Under the pieces are notes generated by a model, which saw only the letters and a program-made list of their open reading frames with translations, did no database searches and had not been told where the DNA came from. From assembly GCA_005281725.1 (NCBI GenBank), contig SSBO01000008.1, positions 930,001 through 994,000 on the forward strand: a stretch of DNA of 64,000 nucleotides, written 5' to 3'. Made by a program: the position numbers and the translations under genes. The DNA comes from Wuchereria bancrofti (lineage: Eukaryota > Nematoda > Chromadorea > Rhabditida > Onchocercidae). Below, in pieces: positions 13,201 through 28,200 of the stretch; positions within the stretch are counted from its first letter, which is position 1, and each line of letters begins with the position of its first letter.

Positions 13201-16200
13201 CAGAAATTTTTTGGGACCAAAAATTTGCCACTTCCAATTTTACCTTTAATTCATTTTTATGATCCAAAAGAAGAATGTATTCAGGAAATTTTTCAAAACT
13301 ACTTAGTTGTTTCTTTATTTTTTGCTAAATTTTAAATGGAATTCTTGTTGAGAAATTTTGCTAAATCATTTTTTATTACAACGATTTTCAAAATTTACGA
13401 TTACTTTTTAAGTTTCAAACATTTAACATTTAGCAACACTTCAACAATCCAAAACACTTTTTTAATGTCATTCCTGTTCTCTTTTCTGGATTTTCGGACT
13501 GAGCTGCTTCATAGTTACTTTGACAAATCCAATAGATCATTTCGTACCAAAATACATTGAAAGTGATGTGCTGATGATTGAAGACAAAACGGAAAAAATG
13601 TCGCAAAATGCAAAACCAAAAAAAAAAAGTCAAATTCTGCCACAAAATGAATTGTCATTAATGTGATCATTATTGCGAAGTCAATTTTTTTGTTGAAATT
13701 TTGATGATAAACCATTTCAAGGATATTGAAAAAGAAAAAAAAAATGAAAAAGGAAATGAGCTATTTTTGCTCGTCGTCAAGAAATGTCATAAACGAAAGC
13801 TTTTTTTCTTTTCTCCCTTAAATTCTAAAATGAAATTTCATTTAATTAACATGTAAACGTTACTGTAGCAGTTACTCTCATAATAATTGAAAGAATTGCT
13901 TTAAATACTAATTACATATCGTATATGTCTTGATTTCAAAACAGTTACATATTTCAATTTGTCCTGTCAATGACCTTTTGGAATTTTTATGATCTTTTGC
14001 TACAGTTGTTGCAAATGTCTTTTACTCAGTTTTAAAAATTTATTAAAATAATATGTCTTTTACTTCATAAATAGACTATTTCAACCAATCATTCCACTAT
14101 TTTTTTTGTCGGACTTTTGCAATTTTTTAGTTAATTGCATGTATTCACAACGTTGATTGCTGAAGTTAAGAAAAAAAAAAAGGAACGAATTCCGTTGATG
14201 ACAGTTTCCGAAAATGAGCATTGGTGTTGAGATTAGTTTAGGGTACATTTTACTTTTCAATGGTTCATTTCGCAAACAACACATTATTTTAATACAAGAA
14301 TTATTACTCCATCATCAAATGTTTCAAGGTCAAATATGCCAAACGAAACGATTTTTACAACAATTTTTAATAGTCCCTTTAATGAGTTATATACAAAAAG
14401 TTCTGCATTTCAATCAAGAAAATTTTAATTACTATAAAAATTGCTTTAAAACAAGAGGGCTACACTAGTAATATCAGAATTTTATGGAAGCAAAACAAGA
14501 AAAAAGTAATAATTTCATGAATTTCAAGCTTTTGAACATTGAGAAAAAAGGATCAAATATCAATTTTAAGTCCAAAATTAATAAACACAACTAATCAAGT
14601 ATCGAAAATTTTAGCACTTTTAGCACAAAACTGAATAAAATGAATTGTAAACATAAAATTACTGGAATTAGTATTGCTATAGCAATTACATTTACAATTG
14701 GTTTCGTATTCAATATGCATACATATATTTCAAATTTATTTCAAACAATTCAATTCTTATGCAACAAATAGATAATTTATCATATGCGGAATGATAACAG
14801 GAATTCACTTATTATATTGAGAATTCTTTTTGTGAAGAAGGTTGCGCGAGAAACGTCAATTATTGTTGACTTTTAGTCTTTTGATATGAAAAGAGGGAGG
14901 AGAATTTTGTTCTTAATTTATCATTTCATGTTATCTTTATATTTCCAGTTCTACAGAAAATTCATAAATAGAGGCCATGTCATCTGTCATGAAATTAATG
15001 AAAAATTAAGGTACAAGTAAAGAGAGTGGAGAAAAAATATTTTCAGAAAGGTTAAAAGTTTAAATGGTATAATAGGATAGATGATAAATCAGTTTCGATA
15101 TTACAAATATAAGGGAGCCAAATGGTTCAATTATTTGATAGTATAAAGGATAGATGAAAAAGCATGGATGATACGGCTGTCCGTGAGTGAAGGCATTAAG
15201 TTGAATATTAGATCTGAATTACTTCTATTAGTATTAATTTCTTTATTTAACAATAAAACCATAAGTTGAAACATTGTGAGGCAGAATATATTGAAATGAA
15301 AAATAAACTTTCTTTTTTAACACATAATTGTTATGTAATTGAATAATATTTCGAATTATCTTAATCAGTTAAAAACGATCTAAAAGTAATTTAATTTCTA
15401 AAAATGAAGTATGTAATGATTCACTTGTCAAGTATATATTAATTTATAGTTTTTCGAATTTTCAAAATCAAATTTTCCGCTATCTATTGAAGTAATCAGC
15501 AATTCATCGTGTAGTACAAAATATTTCTGCAATTTTTTGCGTTTTTTTTTTCCTATTTTCTTTTTTAGGAGGAAAGAGAGGGTGAGAGGTAGGAGAAGTT
15601 GAAAGATTGTTATCATAAAATGATCTAACATAACGACACCTGAGCTATACATTATTACCTGATGTCAGCCATACCAGTAAGTAATCAATCAACCATGAAA
15701 ATGCTTTTATGCAGATTTTGACATATTACAAAAATTGAGGTAGGTGGAATGAGTCGGTATTGGTAGACATCAGTTATCATTTTGAAATTTTAAAACTCGA
15801 AATTTTTTTGTTTTATGAAAATGAAAGGGAAAAGGAAATCTTAGAACTAAATGATAATTAACTGTAAAAATAGAATATGATCATTTTAATTTGATAAGGA
15901 TAATAAATTATTATATAATTCGATTGCGTAATTATGTCAAAATGAATGAAATAATTAAGATAACTGAATTAAAATGAAATGATAAAAACCAAAAAAATCC
16001 CGAGGAGTAAAATAACTGATTACGACGAGCAATATTTGAAAATTAAGATGAATTAATAATTAAGCACGAAATGATTTGAAATTAAAAAAGTGAGAATAGA
16101 TTCAAATAAAGAGTCAAACATAAAATTATACAAAAAATGGCTAAAAGATTTTAAACAATAAATGAAGAAAAAAAAGGAACATAAACTATTAGCAATTGAA

Positions 16201-19200
16201 ATATGAGGCAATCTTAACATTATTTCATTGAAGTTAATTAATATCAGATGACCAATTCTTTGGTACTTGAATAGGGAATTTAGATGAAGCATACATACAT
16301 ACATATATATAATTTGTATATTTGTAATTATGTACTAATTTAATTGCACTACATCTGTTTACATTTTTATTTTAATTATTATTTATATGTCAGCTTTGAA
16401 TGATGACATAAATGACCATTCGTGGAACCGAGCCCATTCTTACTATTAGCTCTTGATGTGGACATTACTTTAGGATAATAAGGAGCAAGGAAAGAGAGAG
16501 AGAGGGAGAGAGCGAGGGAGAGGGAGATGAGAAGGACATAGAAGTTAATTGCTCATTTGGATGTTGTCTATCGGAAAACAACAGTGAATTTAAAGAGGGA
16601 ATAATCGTTCATTGTCAAATATTAAAATATTCAAAGTTAAACTTCTACAAAAACAAAAACTCGCTTGATATGATTAATAGCATCATTTAACACTGTTTTT
16701 TTTATTGTCATCGCAATTATCATTGTGGTCGATATCACTTACTCATTTGTTATCAGTAATGTTACTATCATTCTTATCATTACATTACTATTACAATTAT
16801 TATCATCTTCATTATTATGATCAGTGCCATCAGTTGTCTTTTCTTTTACTATAATCATCCTTTCTATATAATAACTTTTTATAATTACAACATCTTTAAT
16901 CAGTAATATCATTGGTAGCATTGTTAATGTTATCATTGTTGTCACTGTTTTTATCACCATTATCATTATCAACAAAATTGCTTACTTTCGTGATTTAGGC
17001 CTACTCTCTTGACTGCTATTGATTTAGGATTAATTTGTGAATGGGAATTGAACAATAATTCATTGTTCTTATTGAAGTCTGGAAATGAGGAATAATTTGA
17101 TTACTTCAAATGTGTGTAAAGTAATTAATGAGTGTAATCAGTATTGTGTACAAAGATGTGCACTAGGGTTAATGAATGCATCTTTCTTCGGCTTATTTAC
17201 AAATTATCGATTTTATTAATATTCCTATCGAATTTTGCAAATTTAATAAATGAATTTATATTCTGTTTTTTTTACCTACTTCGATTTACAGATCAATTTT
17301 GATTCTATTTAATCGCAAAGTAGTTAATTAATTACATATGCTTAGAATCCAATTTAGCTAATCCGAAAACATTTCTTTGTACACGTATATATCAATAAAT
17401 GTTACTGTAAGTTACTACCAAGTCACTCAATTTTTCATTTACACAAAATATTATCAATAATATTGGTAATAATAATTAAGTAGAAATAGTAGTAGCAGCA
17501 ATTATAATAATGATAATAATGTGACAGTGATAACAATCATAATAATGATAATAACTAATATTAATGATAATAATAGTAACAACAGCAGTAATAATGATAA
17601 TTTTTAGTAATAATAACGATAATACACTAATATTAAGGATGACATTATTTAGATGTGACCGTAGACTTTTTCATTTTTCTTTCTTTAACTGAATTCAATT
17701 TTACACTCATTCTTACTCAGTTTCTTTGTTTCTTTCCTTTCTCAATGTTAAAACGAAAATATTAATCTAATGCAATCAGCTAGCCAAATGAAGATAGACT
17801 TCAAATTTCATTATTATTGACCGATTAGATTTGCCATTATCGAGAATAGTTGTTGTAAGCTATTAACTTTAAGGGATATTACTTTCCCCAGTTTTGTGAT
17901 CACTTCGATGGTGATAATTTCATAAATTCATGGTGGATTTCAAAATATCGATCGATTTCATCAACCTTTAAAGAGAAAGGAAAAATGGAATGAAATGAAC
18001 TTTGTAGAAATCAAACACAACAAAGAGATTAAATGTTGGCTTAATTGAAATAGGAAAATTATAATTCGTTGAAATGAATTTATGGAACTGTCATCACAAC
18101 AAAAGTTAGTAATGTATGCATATTTATGAACTTTCTATGAGCTAAGGAAATACTTCCTTACTTACATAAATTTTTATAATATTTGTCGGAGGACAATTCA
18201 AGGAATATTTCAGTCAGAATTACTTTTTTAGTGGTTTTGTTGCATTGCACTGAAAATTTATCAAAATGATTTACGAAAGAAAATTTTTGAAATTTATCAT
18301 CGAGAAAATCAGGTTAGTATTAATGTGTAAATTCAATAATAAGTTACAGATGAAAGAAAACAATTTGTACTTCAAATTCTTTTTAGCAATTCGTTATCTT
18401 TTGATACCAATCCGATTGTTTCTATTTTTATAAAATATTAAATATGAAAGAGAAAAATGTTTTTGCTAAACATTGACAGAGTAATATGAATGTGCAAAAT
18501 ATTAGTTACAATTAATTATTATATCTTTATTTTAATTGTTATAGTTATTGTGCTCTTATTGTTATTGAATTATTCATTCTATTCTTGTTGTTATAGCAAA
18601 TAACTGTCCATACAATAGATATAAAAAATTGAATTGAATTAAGCATACTAATTGAACCGTATGAAATGCACAATCATTTTAAAGATACTACGGTGTGCTA
18701 TTGAAAAGCCATTTGAACAGATATGAAGAGTGTCAGAATACGATAATAATTTTGAGGGATAGCAATTCGTTCCTCCAACCAATTCATAATTCATTCAGTT
18801 GATTGGTTCTCAACCATGTGTAATCCGATAAAATGTTTTCTATTTCGTCTGCTATCATATAATAGTGATAATTATGATAATTATGATAATAATGATAATT
18901 ATGATAATAATTGATATATGTAACATAGATTGAAGACATTAAATATTATATAATGTTGAAGTGATAGGATAAGATGAGAGAGAGAGGGAGACAGGGAAAG
19001 AGAGAGAGAGAGAGCTATAACAATCGAGAATTGTGAAGAATGTTGCTGCAATTCGATAACAACAAATTGAATTACAAATGCATATTCTCTTCTTTTTCTC
19101 CACTAAGCAACTAAGTCATACCGTAGACAAATTTTATATCACAGTGTTATCATGCCGTTCGTTTAACTGATAAATTATACAATTTACTATACACAATTAT

Positions 19201-22200
19201 CATTTGCTCTTATAATGCAGCAACAACAAACGAATAATAGTAAACATAAAATGTAAGACTGATTAATTAAAATTATTTTTGATCTATTTTATATAATATA
19301 TCGATCATTCAGAACAAAAAGATTTCTTAATCTTTAATAATCTAAAATATTTGATTGTGATACAAATTAAAGAATAAAATTTATATTTGCAAATGTATAA
19401 TAAAATCATTTGAAATAAATTTGCTGAAATTATCTTATTCTAAAAAAAAAGGACAATTTGTTTTATGCATTTCTCTTTTCGTTCTCTCTTTTTTGATTAT
19501 TTTATTTCATTTCATGAAATTTACAGATTGATGGACGAATGAATAGGTATTGAGAGGAAGATAGAGAGAGAGAGAGAGAGGTGGAGAGAGAAACAAAATG
19601 GATATTGAAATAAAGCTAATGAGATGAAATTTTGGTTCATTATAAGAGTATGAAGATGCAATAAATGAATTTTACTTGAGGATATGTATGTGTGGAGAGA
19701 GAGAGAGAAAAAAAGCAAGAGAGGTAAAGAGAAAAATATAAAATGATGAAGAATGCTTATTGAAATGAATTTTAAACGAATGGCCAAGCATGCTTCTTTA
19801 AATGAGCCTTCTAGACAAACTTAATTTAAATGATGATGTTGGCGGTGATGATTACTTCTTTCTGTTTTATGTTGACGTATCGTACGTGTGTGTGATACGT
19901 TGTATGTTGACGTACATGCATGTGTGTATATATGTATGTATATAATATATATATACATAACTTCATATTCGCCTGTATGTTGGTATTGCTGGAATATCAA
20001 ATATTCGAAAATTATTTTATTTCTACACGCACACATACATACATGCATACATACATACATACAACATACAACATACATGTATATACACATACACACATAT
20101 TAACATTCGTACTTAAATAGGCTGAAATAAAAAGAAGCTTAAATAAAATTAAATTTTATTCTATTTTGCTGCTTATTGCTGGAAATATACTTGTAAGATG
20201 TGCATACAAATTTCCATCTCTTTATTCTATATCTCTCCTTATTTACATTATAATAATAATTATTATTATTGCTATTGCTACTATCAAAATTGTCACATTT
20301 GTTATCTCTTTTTGTAACCTTACCAGTATCATTTGTCATATTTCTTAAAAGACTTGTGATAATATCACCAAGCCTTATTTCATCTCGAGAAAAGAAAAAA
20401 GGAAAGTAAAGTGGAAACTTTTTAGATGTTTTGGAGTAAACGAAGAAAAAACTTTGTTTTCTGCTTGATTAGAAAAAGAATTTTGCATAAATATGCTATA
20501 AAGACAAGAAAGAGAGATGGAAAGAGAGAGAAAACGAGAAGGAAAAGACCGTATTAGTGAATTGATTAAATAAGAGATGAAAAAGAATAAAAAAAAAAAT
20601 ATTAAGGTTAACGGATTAGTTAAACGGATAGAAATAAATGGTGAAGCATGCCAAGTAAAATGACCAATAATCATTTTCAAGAAAATTCAGTAAAGTGAGT
20701 TCTTTCCGGAAAAAACGAAGAATGAAATGATTTGATTAGATATTTTAGGAGATCAAAATTTTACTATATCTAATCAAGAAAAAAAAATGAGAGAAGCTTG
20801 ACGATTGATAAAAAGAACTAATAAGAGCAATAGCAGTAGAAAAAGAAAATGATTAAAACGAAAATGATGATTAGACTTTTCTTTTTTCATCAAACAAACA
20901 AAAAAGAGAAAAAGAAAGTACAAAGGGAATAATTTATTAATAATGCAAATAAATTAAAGAGAATTTAAGAAATTTAAATCCAAAAAAGAAGAGATATCTT
21001 CAATCTATTATTGTTCAGCTACAATAATTTTTAGCTTTTATCTGTACACTCTTAAAAAATTTTCGATTAAGAGGAACTTTTATTTCCAAATTGCCCTGAG
21101 TTTAACAAAATTTACTGTTAACCCATAAATTAACTGAAAATATACTTACAAAACGTACATTTTGACAGCAGTTGGTCAAATTACTAAATAATTAACTATT
21201 TTTTTCACAGTTTACTTTATTTTGTTATCACTGAGTGGTACTATCTCTGCTTGATGATAAGAGAGATAACATACAATTTTGATAGCAGTATGTATATGTA
21301 TGGGTATGGTCAAAAATTTACTTATGAAGATTTTCCATATTGTTGCATTTAGCCAAAAAAAAGGAAAGAAAGTGTTAGAAAAACATTCAAATAAATGTGA
21401 ATAAGTTGAAAATATTCATTTTAAAAATCTTTGAAATACATAAACAAATATAAATATCAAACTCTTGAGCTCAAACTCTTTAAACAAATATCAAACTTTT
21501 GATTTTGATTATGGATTAGTTTTGAATTTGCTCATTCCTCTTACTAAACTTCCCCGGGAATAGATCGTATGACAAGAGCAATCAATGTAATTAATGGATG
21601 AGTCAGCACTTCAATTGTTTAATTATTATCATAAAAATATGTCTGTATTCGGTGTTTTGCTTTTTAAAATTGAGGACAAATAACAATTGTTAAATGATCG
21701 ATTCAATGAGGCATATCGAATAGTTGAATTTATCAAATCAAATACGAAACATATATACATATCAAAGAGGTGACAAATGTATATGTAACCATGCCATGCC
21801 TCAGATCATTTATAGATCAATTAAACAAAATCGTTAAAAGCATTTTTGAAATCTCATCAATTGGAAAGAAATAGAAAGAGGGATATTTCAATATTTTCAA
21901 CCATCTGCATCCTTTTTGTTCAATTATGTCATATTATTCCAACGAAACAATCGCGCAATTGCGCTATTTTCCTTTTTATCCAAGGGAAAAACTTCTCATA
22001 GCTAATTTATATTATTCCCTTTAAAATTTCACATTTAAAGAATTTTCTACAAATTTTTTTTTTTTTTTGTTTATACTTTTACTGTACTTTTTGTTGCATT
22101 ATTATACCTTCCCTTTCGTTTTCCACTCTTTCTCCAAAAAAATGAAATTTGAATCATTCCTTTTTATTCTGATAATAGTTTACTTTTCCATTTATTAGAT

Positions 22201-25200
22201 TTGATTAAAAATTGTCAGAAATTTTATTGGAATTTAATTTCCCTACAATTATTTATACAACTGAATTTTTTCAAAATGTTTTATATAAAATTAAACTTAT
22301 GTGATTGTATGAATGATAAGCAAATTTATGCTAATTAGCGATAGCTTAATGAGTAAATGATAATGATATATCATCCTTTAGAATAATTTATCGTAATGAT
22401 CGATGATGAAGTAATGACCGAACGAGATGCAGTTGATACCACTATCGGTGGTAGTAGAGATGAATATTTCAGCTCTGGGAATTCGTTTCATCCTTCCACT
22501 TTCATTATTTTAGAAAAGGCTATTATATTTGAAATAATTGAGAAAGCATTCTAATTTCTCTTTCTTTTTTTCTAATTTTATTCAACTTCATTTAATTTAA
22601 CAATAAAATTGTTGAAAAAAAAGAAGAAAAAGAAGGCATTTAATTTGGTTCAATTTAGGTTTTTTTTTTCTTTGCTAATATTTTACATGCAAAAGAAAGA
22701 AAAAAAAAATAAAAATTTTGCAACAAAATGGAACGAAAGTTTTTCATTTTCTTGGTGAAAAAAAATAAAGCAGAAAAAAAAAAAACAATCGGCAAAATTT
22801 ACTTTCACATTAACATATGCTCGAAAAAAGTAGGCGAAAAAAGAGAATGAGAAGAGTATACAAATCTAAAAAGAATTTAACATTTTTGAGAAATTGAAGT
22901 ATGATGATTTTGCACTCATTAATTATGAGATTTAGCTTCAGTAAAATTTTTGAAATTCATGTTTCCTCTCCTTCAAAATTCTTAAAAATATGCCATTCTC
23001 TTCTAGCTCTTGTGGTTTTGATGAACAATTAACGGAAGAAGAAGATAGAGATAATGATGATTGATCAAAGATGCATATACCCAACCATTCATTTCTTCTG
23101 CTCTTCTCAGGACATTGCTATTTGTCTATTTCAACAATATTTCAAGATATTTCAGTGTTGAAGTTGTGGAAAAAAAAGATTTTATTTCATTTTTTCTCTT
23201 TTTTTTTTTTTTTGGAAAAGCCTTGAAACAAACATCGCTATTTATCATTTTTAACTTTGGATGGCCGCCTTTTTGTTTTGTGCTTGGACGATTTTGAAAA
23301 TAAAAATGAGAAAGAGAAAGAGAGGGAGAAAGCATTTTGAATTGGTGAGACATTTCGATTTTACCATTTAATTAAAAGATTGAGAGGGATTTTCATCAAA
23401 ATGAATATTGTGGTTGGCTTCTCTACCAATATTGTTGGTTTCGAGAAGCCTTGTACACCTCTATTCTTTTATTAGTAAGGTATTTTATTGGGGTTTTCTT
23501 TTACTATCAAATAAACTGTCTGAATTTTGTGACCGAATAAGGGGAAAATTTTGAAATTTTTTGGATAATAGAGAAAAAACAATCTTCAGTTACTCATTTG
23601 TTTGAATTTTTGAATTGATGTGACAATTATCTTCACAGAAGAAGTGTCATCTTTACAGTTTCGAAGCAGTGTGCTTATGTTTCATAGTCCAATAAATTTA
23701 TAGCAAAATTAACTCCTTTATCAAAAAATTCCTTCTAAATTTCCATTTGAAACAGTTTTCTATTTCAAAAGTATGATCCGAAATTTTGATTGAAAAGTTA
23801 AATAATAAATCATTACTTCACAATTTACTATCATACCAATTTCTTTACTGCATAAATTGGTTCAATTCCGGGTGGGCATAAACTGAAGTCATTATTTAAT
23901 TTCATTTCATTCCATTACCGCTCACTTGCTGTAAAAGTGAATATGAAAGTTACGAAGAAGCATAAAAATTTCTAAGATTGAAAAAATCGGCTTAAAAAGA
24001 AAATAGTTTAAAAAATAATTTCATAAATTTTTGTTCGTTTTATTAGCCCGAAAAGCTTTTTACGATCGTTCGCTGTTTTTTCTTGCAATGAAAAAAAGTG
24101 ATACGGTGGATAAGCTATCAGTTTTCTCTTTTTTTTTGTAATTAGCATCCATTAAATCTATGTTTTCTTCCTGAAATATATATTACTATGTGTGTATGTA
24201 TGTGTATGTGTGTGTGTATGTGTGTGTGTATGTGTGTGTTGCATGTGGGTGTGTACAATTCATTTATTTATTTATTTGTATGGGAGGAATTTTTTAATGA
24301 CATTATTCTAATGGAGGAAGTAAAAGCAAAAAAAAAGATCATTTTTTCAAAAGTTGTGCAGAATTTTCGATGAAACACAAAAAAAAAAAAAAAGTCGGTC
24401 GAATTGCCCTTATTGCACGTAATAATTCAAAGAAGTTTTTCTTTTTTTTAAAGAAAAAAAAAACTTTCTTTTATACTAAGAAAGTTAAATTTGAAAAATG
24501 ATCATTTCTCAGCTAAGCAGAAAGGAGTCAAAAAAAAAAATGAAAAAATACTGGACCTCCCGGAAAATATTTTTAGGTAAATAGATCAATTAATTTTGTT
24601 ATAATTCGCAAAATATTTAGTTATTCGAAATTTTTGATTGATTATATTTGATTTATTTTTTTTGCTATAGAAAATGCTCTTTGCTTAGAGCAATTTGTAA
24701 AAATTGCCAGCATAAATTGAAATTTACATCAAAATATTTCGTTACGGGTTAAAAATTTCAAGATTGTTATCATCATCGTCAAAGTTATCAACTAATATCA
24801 CATTTTGTATCATAATGGAAAAAAAGGACAGAGAGAGAGGTTAAAAATGGATTTCACTTCACAAACACCAAATATGTCATCATCATTCAAGGCTTTTTAT
24901 CATTTGCAACAAAATGACTCATTTGGAAATATTGTCAAATAGCATCATCATTTTTTTAAAAAAAAAAGAAAAATTGAAGAAAAGGAAAATTAATGCAAAT
25001 TCATTCTGAAATTTATTGTATTAAATAGATTTATTTGTTTCTGAATCATTTAGCCTTACTCCGAAAAAGTTGACGTTTTCACGCGAAAAAGTTTAATTTC
25101 ATAGCAGAATTTTGCTTATAAATTTATTTTATAAATTACGATTAAATTGGAACTATTGTACACTCGAAATTAACTTTAAATAAAAACTGAAAATTTCAAT

Positions 25201-28200
25201 TGTAATCAAATATTTAATTTACTTACAAGAAATCTGTTAATGAATGGTATTAATTCAATATGAAATTGATAATTAATTTTCAGCATAAACAACTTTTTAA
25301 CGGTTATTATTTGAATACAATGAGAGAATAGTTAGTTAACTTAAACCTAATTAACGCTAATTGTAATTAATTTCTGTTTATTTCACTTTAGTTTGAGTTA
25401 ATTTAGTTCGAATTGAATTATAATTATTTCTCATTTTTCTTTCATTGATATCATGCTTACTTCTATGAAAGCAAGAAACAAGCACTCAGTTTTATATTTA
25501 TTATACACCACGGGAAGGAAGCGGGGGAGTAATGAAGGAGAGAGATCGTCTGATTGTTGTCATTTCATTTTTCTTTTCTTTCCTAAACTTTTTATTTTAT
25601 GAAGAAATTTATTACTTTTCACAGTATGGTTTATCATATTAAGTTTTAATTCTTCTTGTAAACTTTTCGTGGTGTACTTTTGTTAAGAATAATTTCAGAA
25701 TTATATCAGTGAAGTATTATTTTAACCTGACAATATAAAAAGCATAACCCGAGAACGAAGGAAAATTCTGAAATACATTTTCTTCTTAATGCTAGTGAAA
25801 TATAAATTTCAAAGAAATTTCATCTTTCAATTGAAGTACAATGATTTGAGCTAGATTATATATTGAAATGAATTCAGTGATATGAAAAAAAAAGTGAAAA
25901 TTTGGAAATGATGGGCGAGAATTATTGATTAAATCGAAAAGTAATGTTATTGAAACACATGAAGAAATTGCTTTTCCGGAAAGAAATAATTTGATTAATA
26001 ATGAAATGATGAATAAAGAAAGAAGATTTATGGTATTTTACTGTGATGAGATATTTTTCCTATCTCTAATCTATTTGAATTAACAATCAAATATAGTAAA
26101 AGAAGAAATTACTCTTTATCATGTCAAATTTTTCTTAGCTTTGACTTTTTCTTTCATTTTAAATGTGACAAACTGCATAAGTGTTCTCGAGAATATTTAT
26201 GAACTCTCGATAAAAGTGTTGCTGATTCATTTGGTTGTTTAAGAATAGCTCATTTACCGGAGATAAGTGATTTTTATCAGTATCAAGCAACTAGCTAACT
26301 ATTTTAGTTATCACTAATGCAGGACTGTAATTTTTGACAATTTTTCATCGATTAATAAATTTATTGTCATGCATATATGTATGTATCGTATTTATATGTC
26401 TGTGTATGTATGTGTGTGTGTATGTGTGTGCATGTCTATACAGGCATGTATGTATGTATGTATGTATGTGTCTGTTGTCCGTGTGTTTGCCCATTTTTTT
26501 TATTGCTGTCATAATAAATTATCTATTTCATGTATACGTGAAAATACGATAGTATCATGAAAATGATTTTTCAAAATTTTTATTTTCTCATCAAAGATTT
26601 TTTTTTGTTCCAATGTGAAAATGCATGTAAGAATGACACATATATCACATATACGTGTGTATATTTGTGGTGCGTATAAATGTTTACGTGTAGGTATTTG
26701 ACAAACAACCAGTTTGAGTTTTAGTTTTGGAATGATTGATGTTAAAATACCTCTTTTTTTTTGTTCTTTAAGTAAAAAATAGGAAACAAAAAAAAAAAAA
26801 GATATTTCAAATTTTGCTTTTTATTTTTATAATTTATCAATAGCTATTTCTAATAGTACGAGAATTTGTTACGAAATTATTCTGTAAAAAAAAAAAAAAA
26901 TAATTCAGCGATATTACATTCTATTAAAATGTCAATGATACTAGCAACTACCGTATGCCATGCCATGAGTACTGCATTTGCAATATTTTATAATTTTATA
27001 TACTTTTCTAGACAATGATAATTTTGCTTTGTGTTTGTTTTCTGTTTGTCTATTGTTTACATTGCAAAAATTTCAAATGAAAAGAAGGACAAAGAATTAG
27101 ATTGAATGACAGTGTAAAAAGAGACGAAAAGCAAAAATGATTATTGTAAAAAAATAATTCTTTATTGATCTGATCTAGCGGCTATTATTCATCGGATTTT
27201 ATGGTCATTGAGAAATCCTAAGCTTAAGATTGATCTAAAGAATAATCAATGCGGCAACTTCTAACATCAATTATTTTCCTAAAATTTAATTACTTCTTAG
27301 CATTATATTCACGGAAATAAATAAAAAAGCATCTGGTATAGTTCAAAAAAAAAAAAAAAAAGAAAGCAAAATGTAAAGGTCATGGTGTTATTTTACTCTA
27401 TTTTTGCACACTATTGGTCATTTTATTTTTCGCATTAATTAAACATTAATTAAATTGATAATTTACACAGTTAAGTAACATATCGAAATAAAAAAAAATT
27501 AACTATGATAAATAAGTAATTGAACAAATATTAAATCATAAGCTGCCATTTTCATACAGTTTGCTTAATTACATGCTAATTAATTATATCTTCAGGACAT
27601 TGTGATCAGACATTGGATTGCCATTTATGTGGTATTTGCTCTGCAAAATTTTATAATGTTGAACGGTTCATTGAACATAAGAAAAATTGTTCAATTTCAC
27701 ACAAACAGGTTTGATATTAAACAGCTTTTGGTAATAGAAATTGTTAGTTTTTAATTCTTCATCAATCAGTTGCCATCATTTCTAGTTTTACATTTCAATA
27801 ATTTTTACTTCCGTTAATTTTCTTTTTCTTTACAGTATTCCAATGTTTTCAAGAATATTTACATTTCCATTTAAACATATTACATTTTTATTTTGTAGCC
27901 TAATATATTTGTTGGAAATGAGCTTAATTTTTTAGCAAATAGTTGTTTATAATGTTTTATTTCACTTGGGTCTACACTTATCTACACTTAATAAATGCGA
28001 ATTAAAATAATATTTGATTTTTTTTTCTGTGATAATCGAACAAAATTGTAGAGTTCGGTAATAACACCAAATCCGGATGCGGAATCGGTGCCAATCGATT
28101 TATCAAAGAAGCATACTTCAGATGATCTCGATAGAAAAAGTATTCTAGAAGACAAATCAAATTTGTTGTTTGATCCTTTACAAACAATACAATCTCATCA

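Larger units (their letters stand above)
6486..27595 (+). other. sem-4 intron 1 (21.1 kb)
   Basis: Bounded by GTAAGT and ATCTTCAG. Almost entirely AT-rich low-complexity DNA with homopolymer runs and microsatellites, listed separately. No exon of matching phase and recognisable SALL content was found. A GC-richer island with a perfect hairpin sits near 10240-10520. An ATG-started frame of 70 codons at 9404-9616 looks less random over its first 150 bases but has no recognisable product. The length suggests regulatory content, which is inference. Confidence 0.75.
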
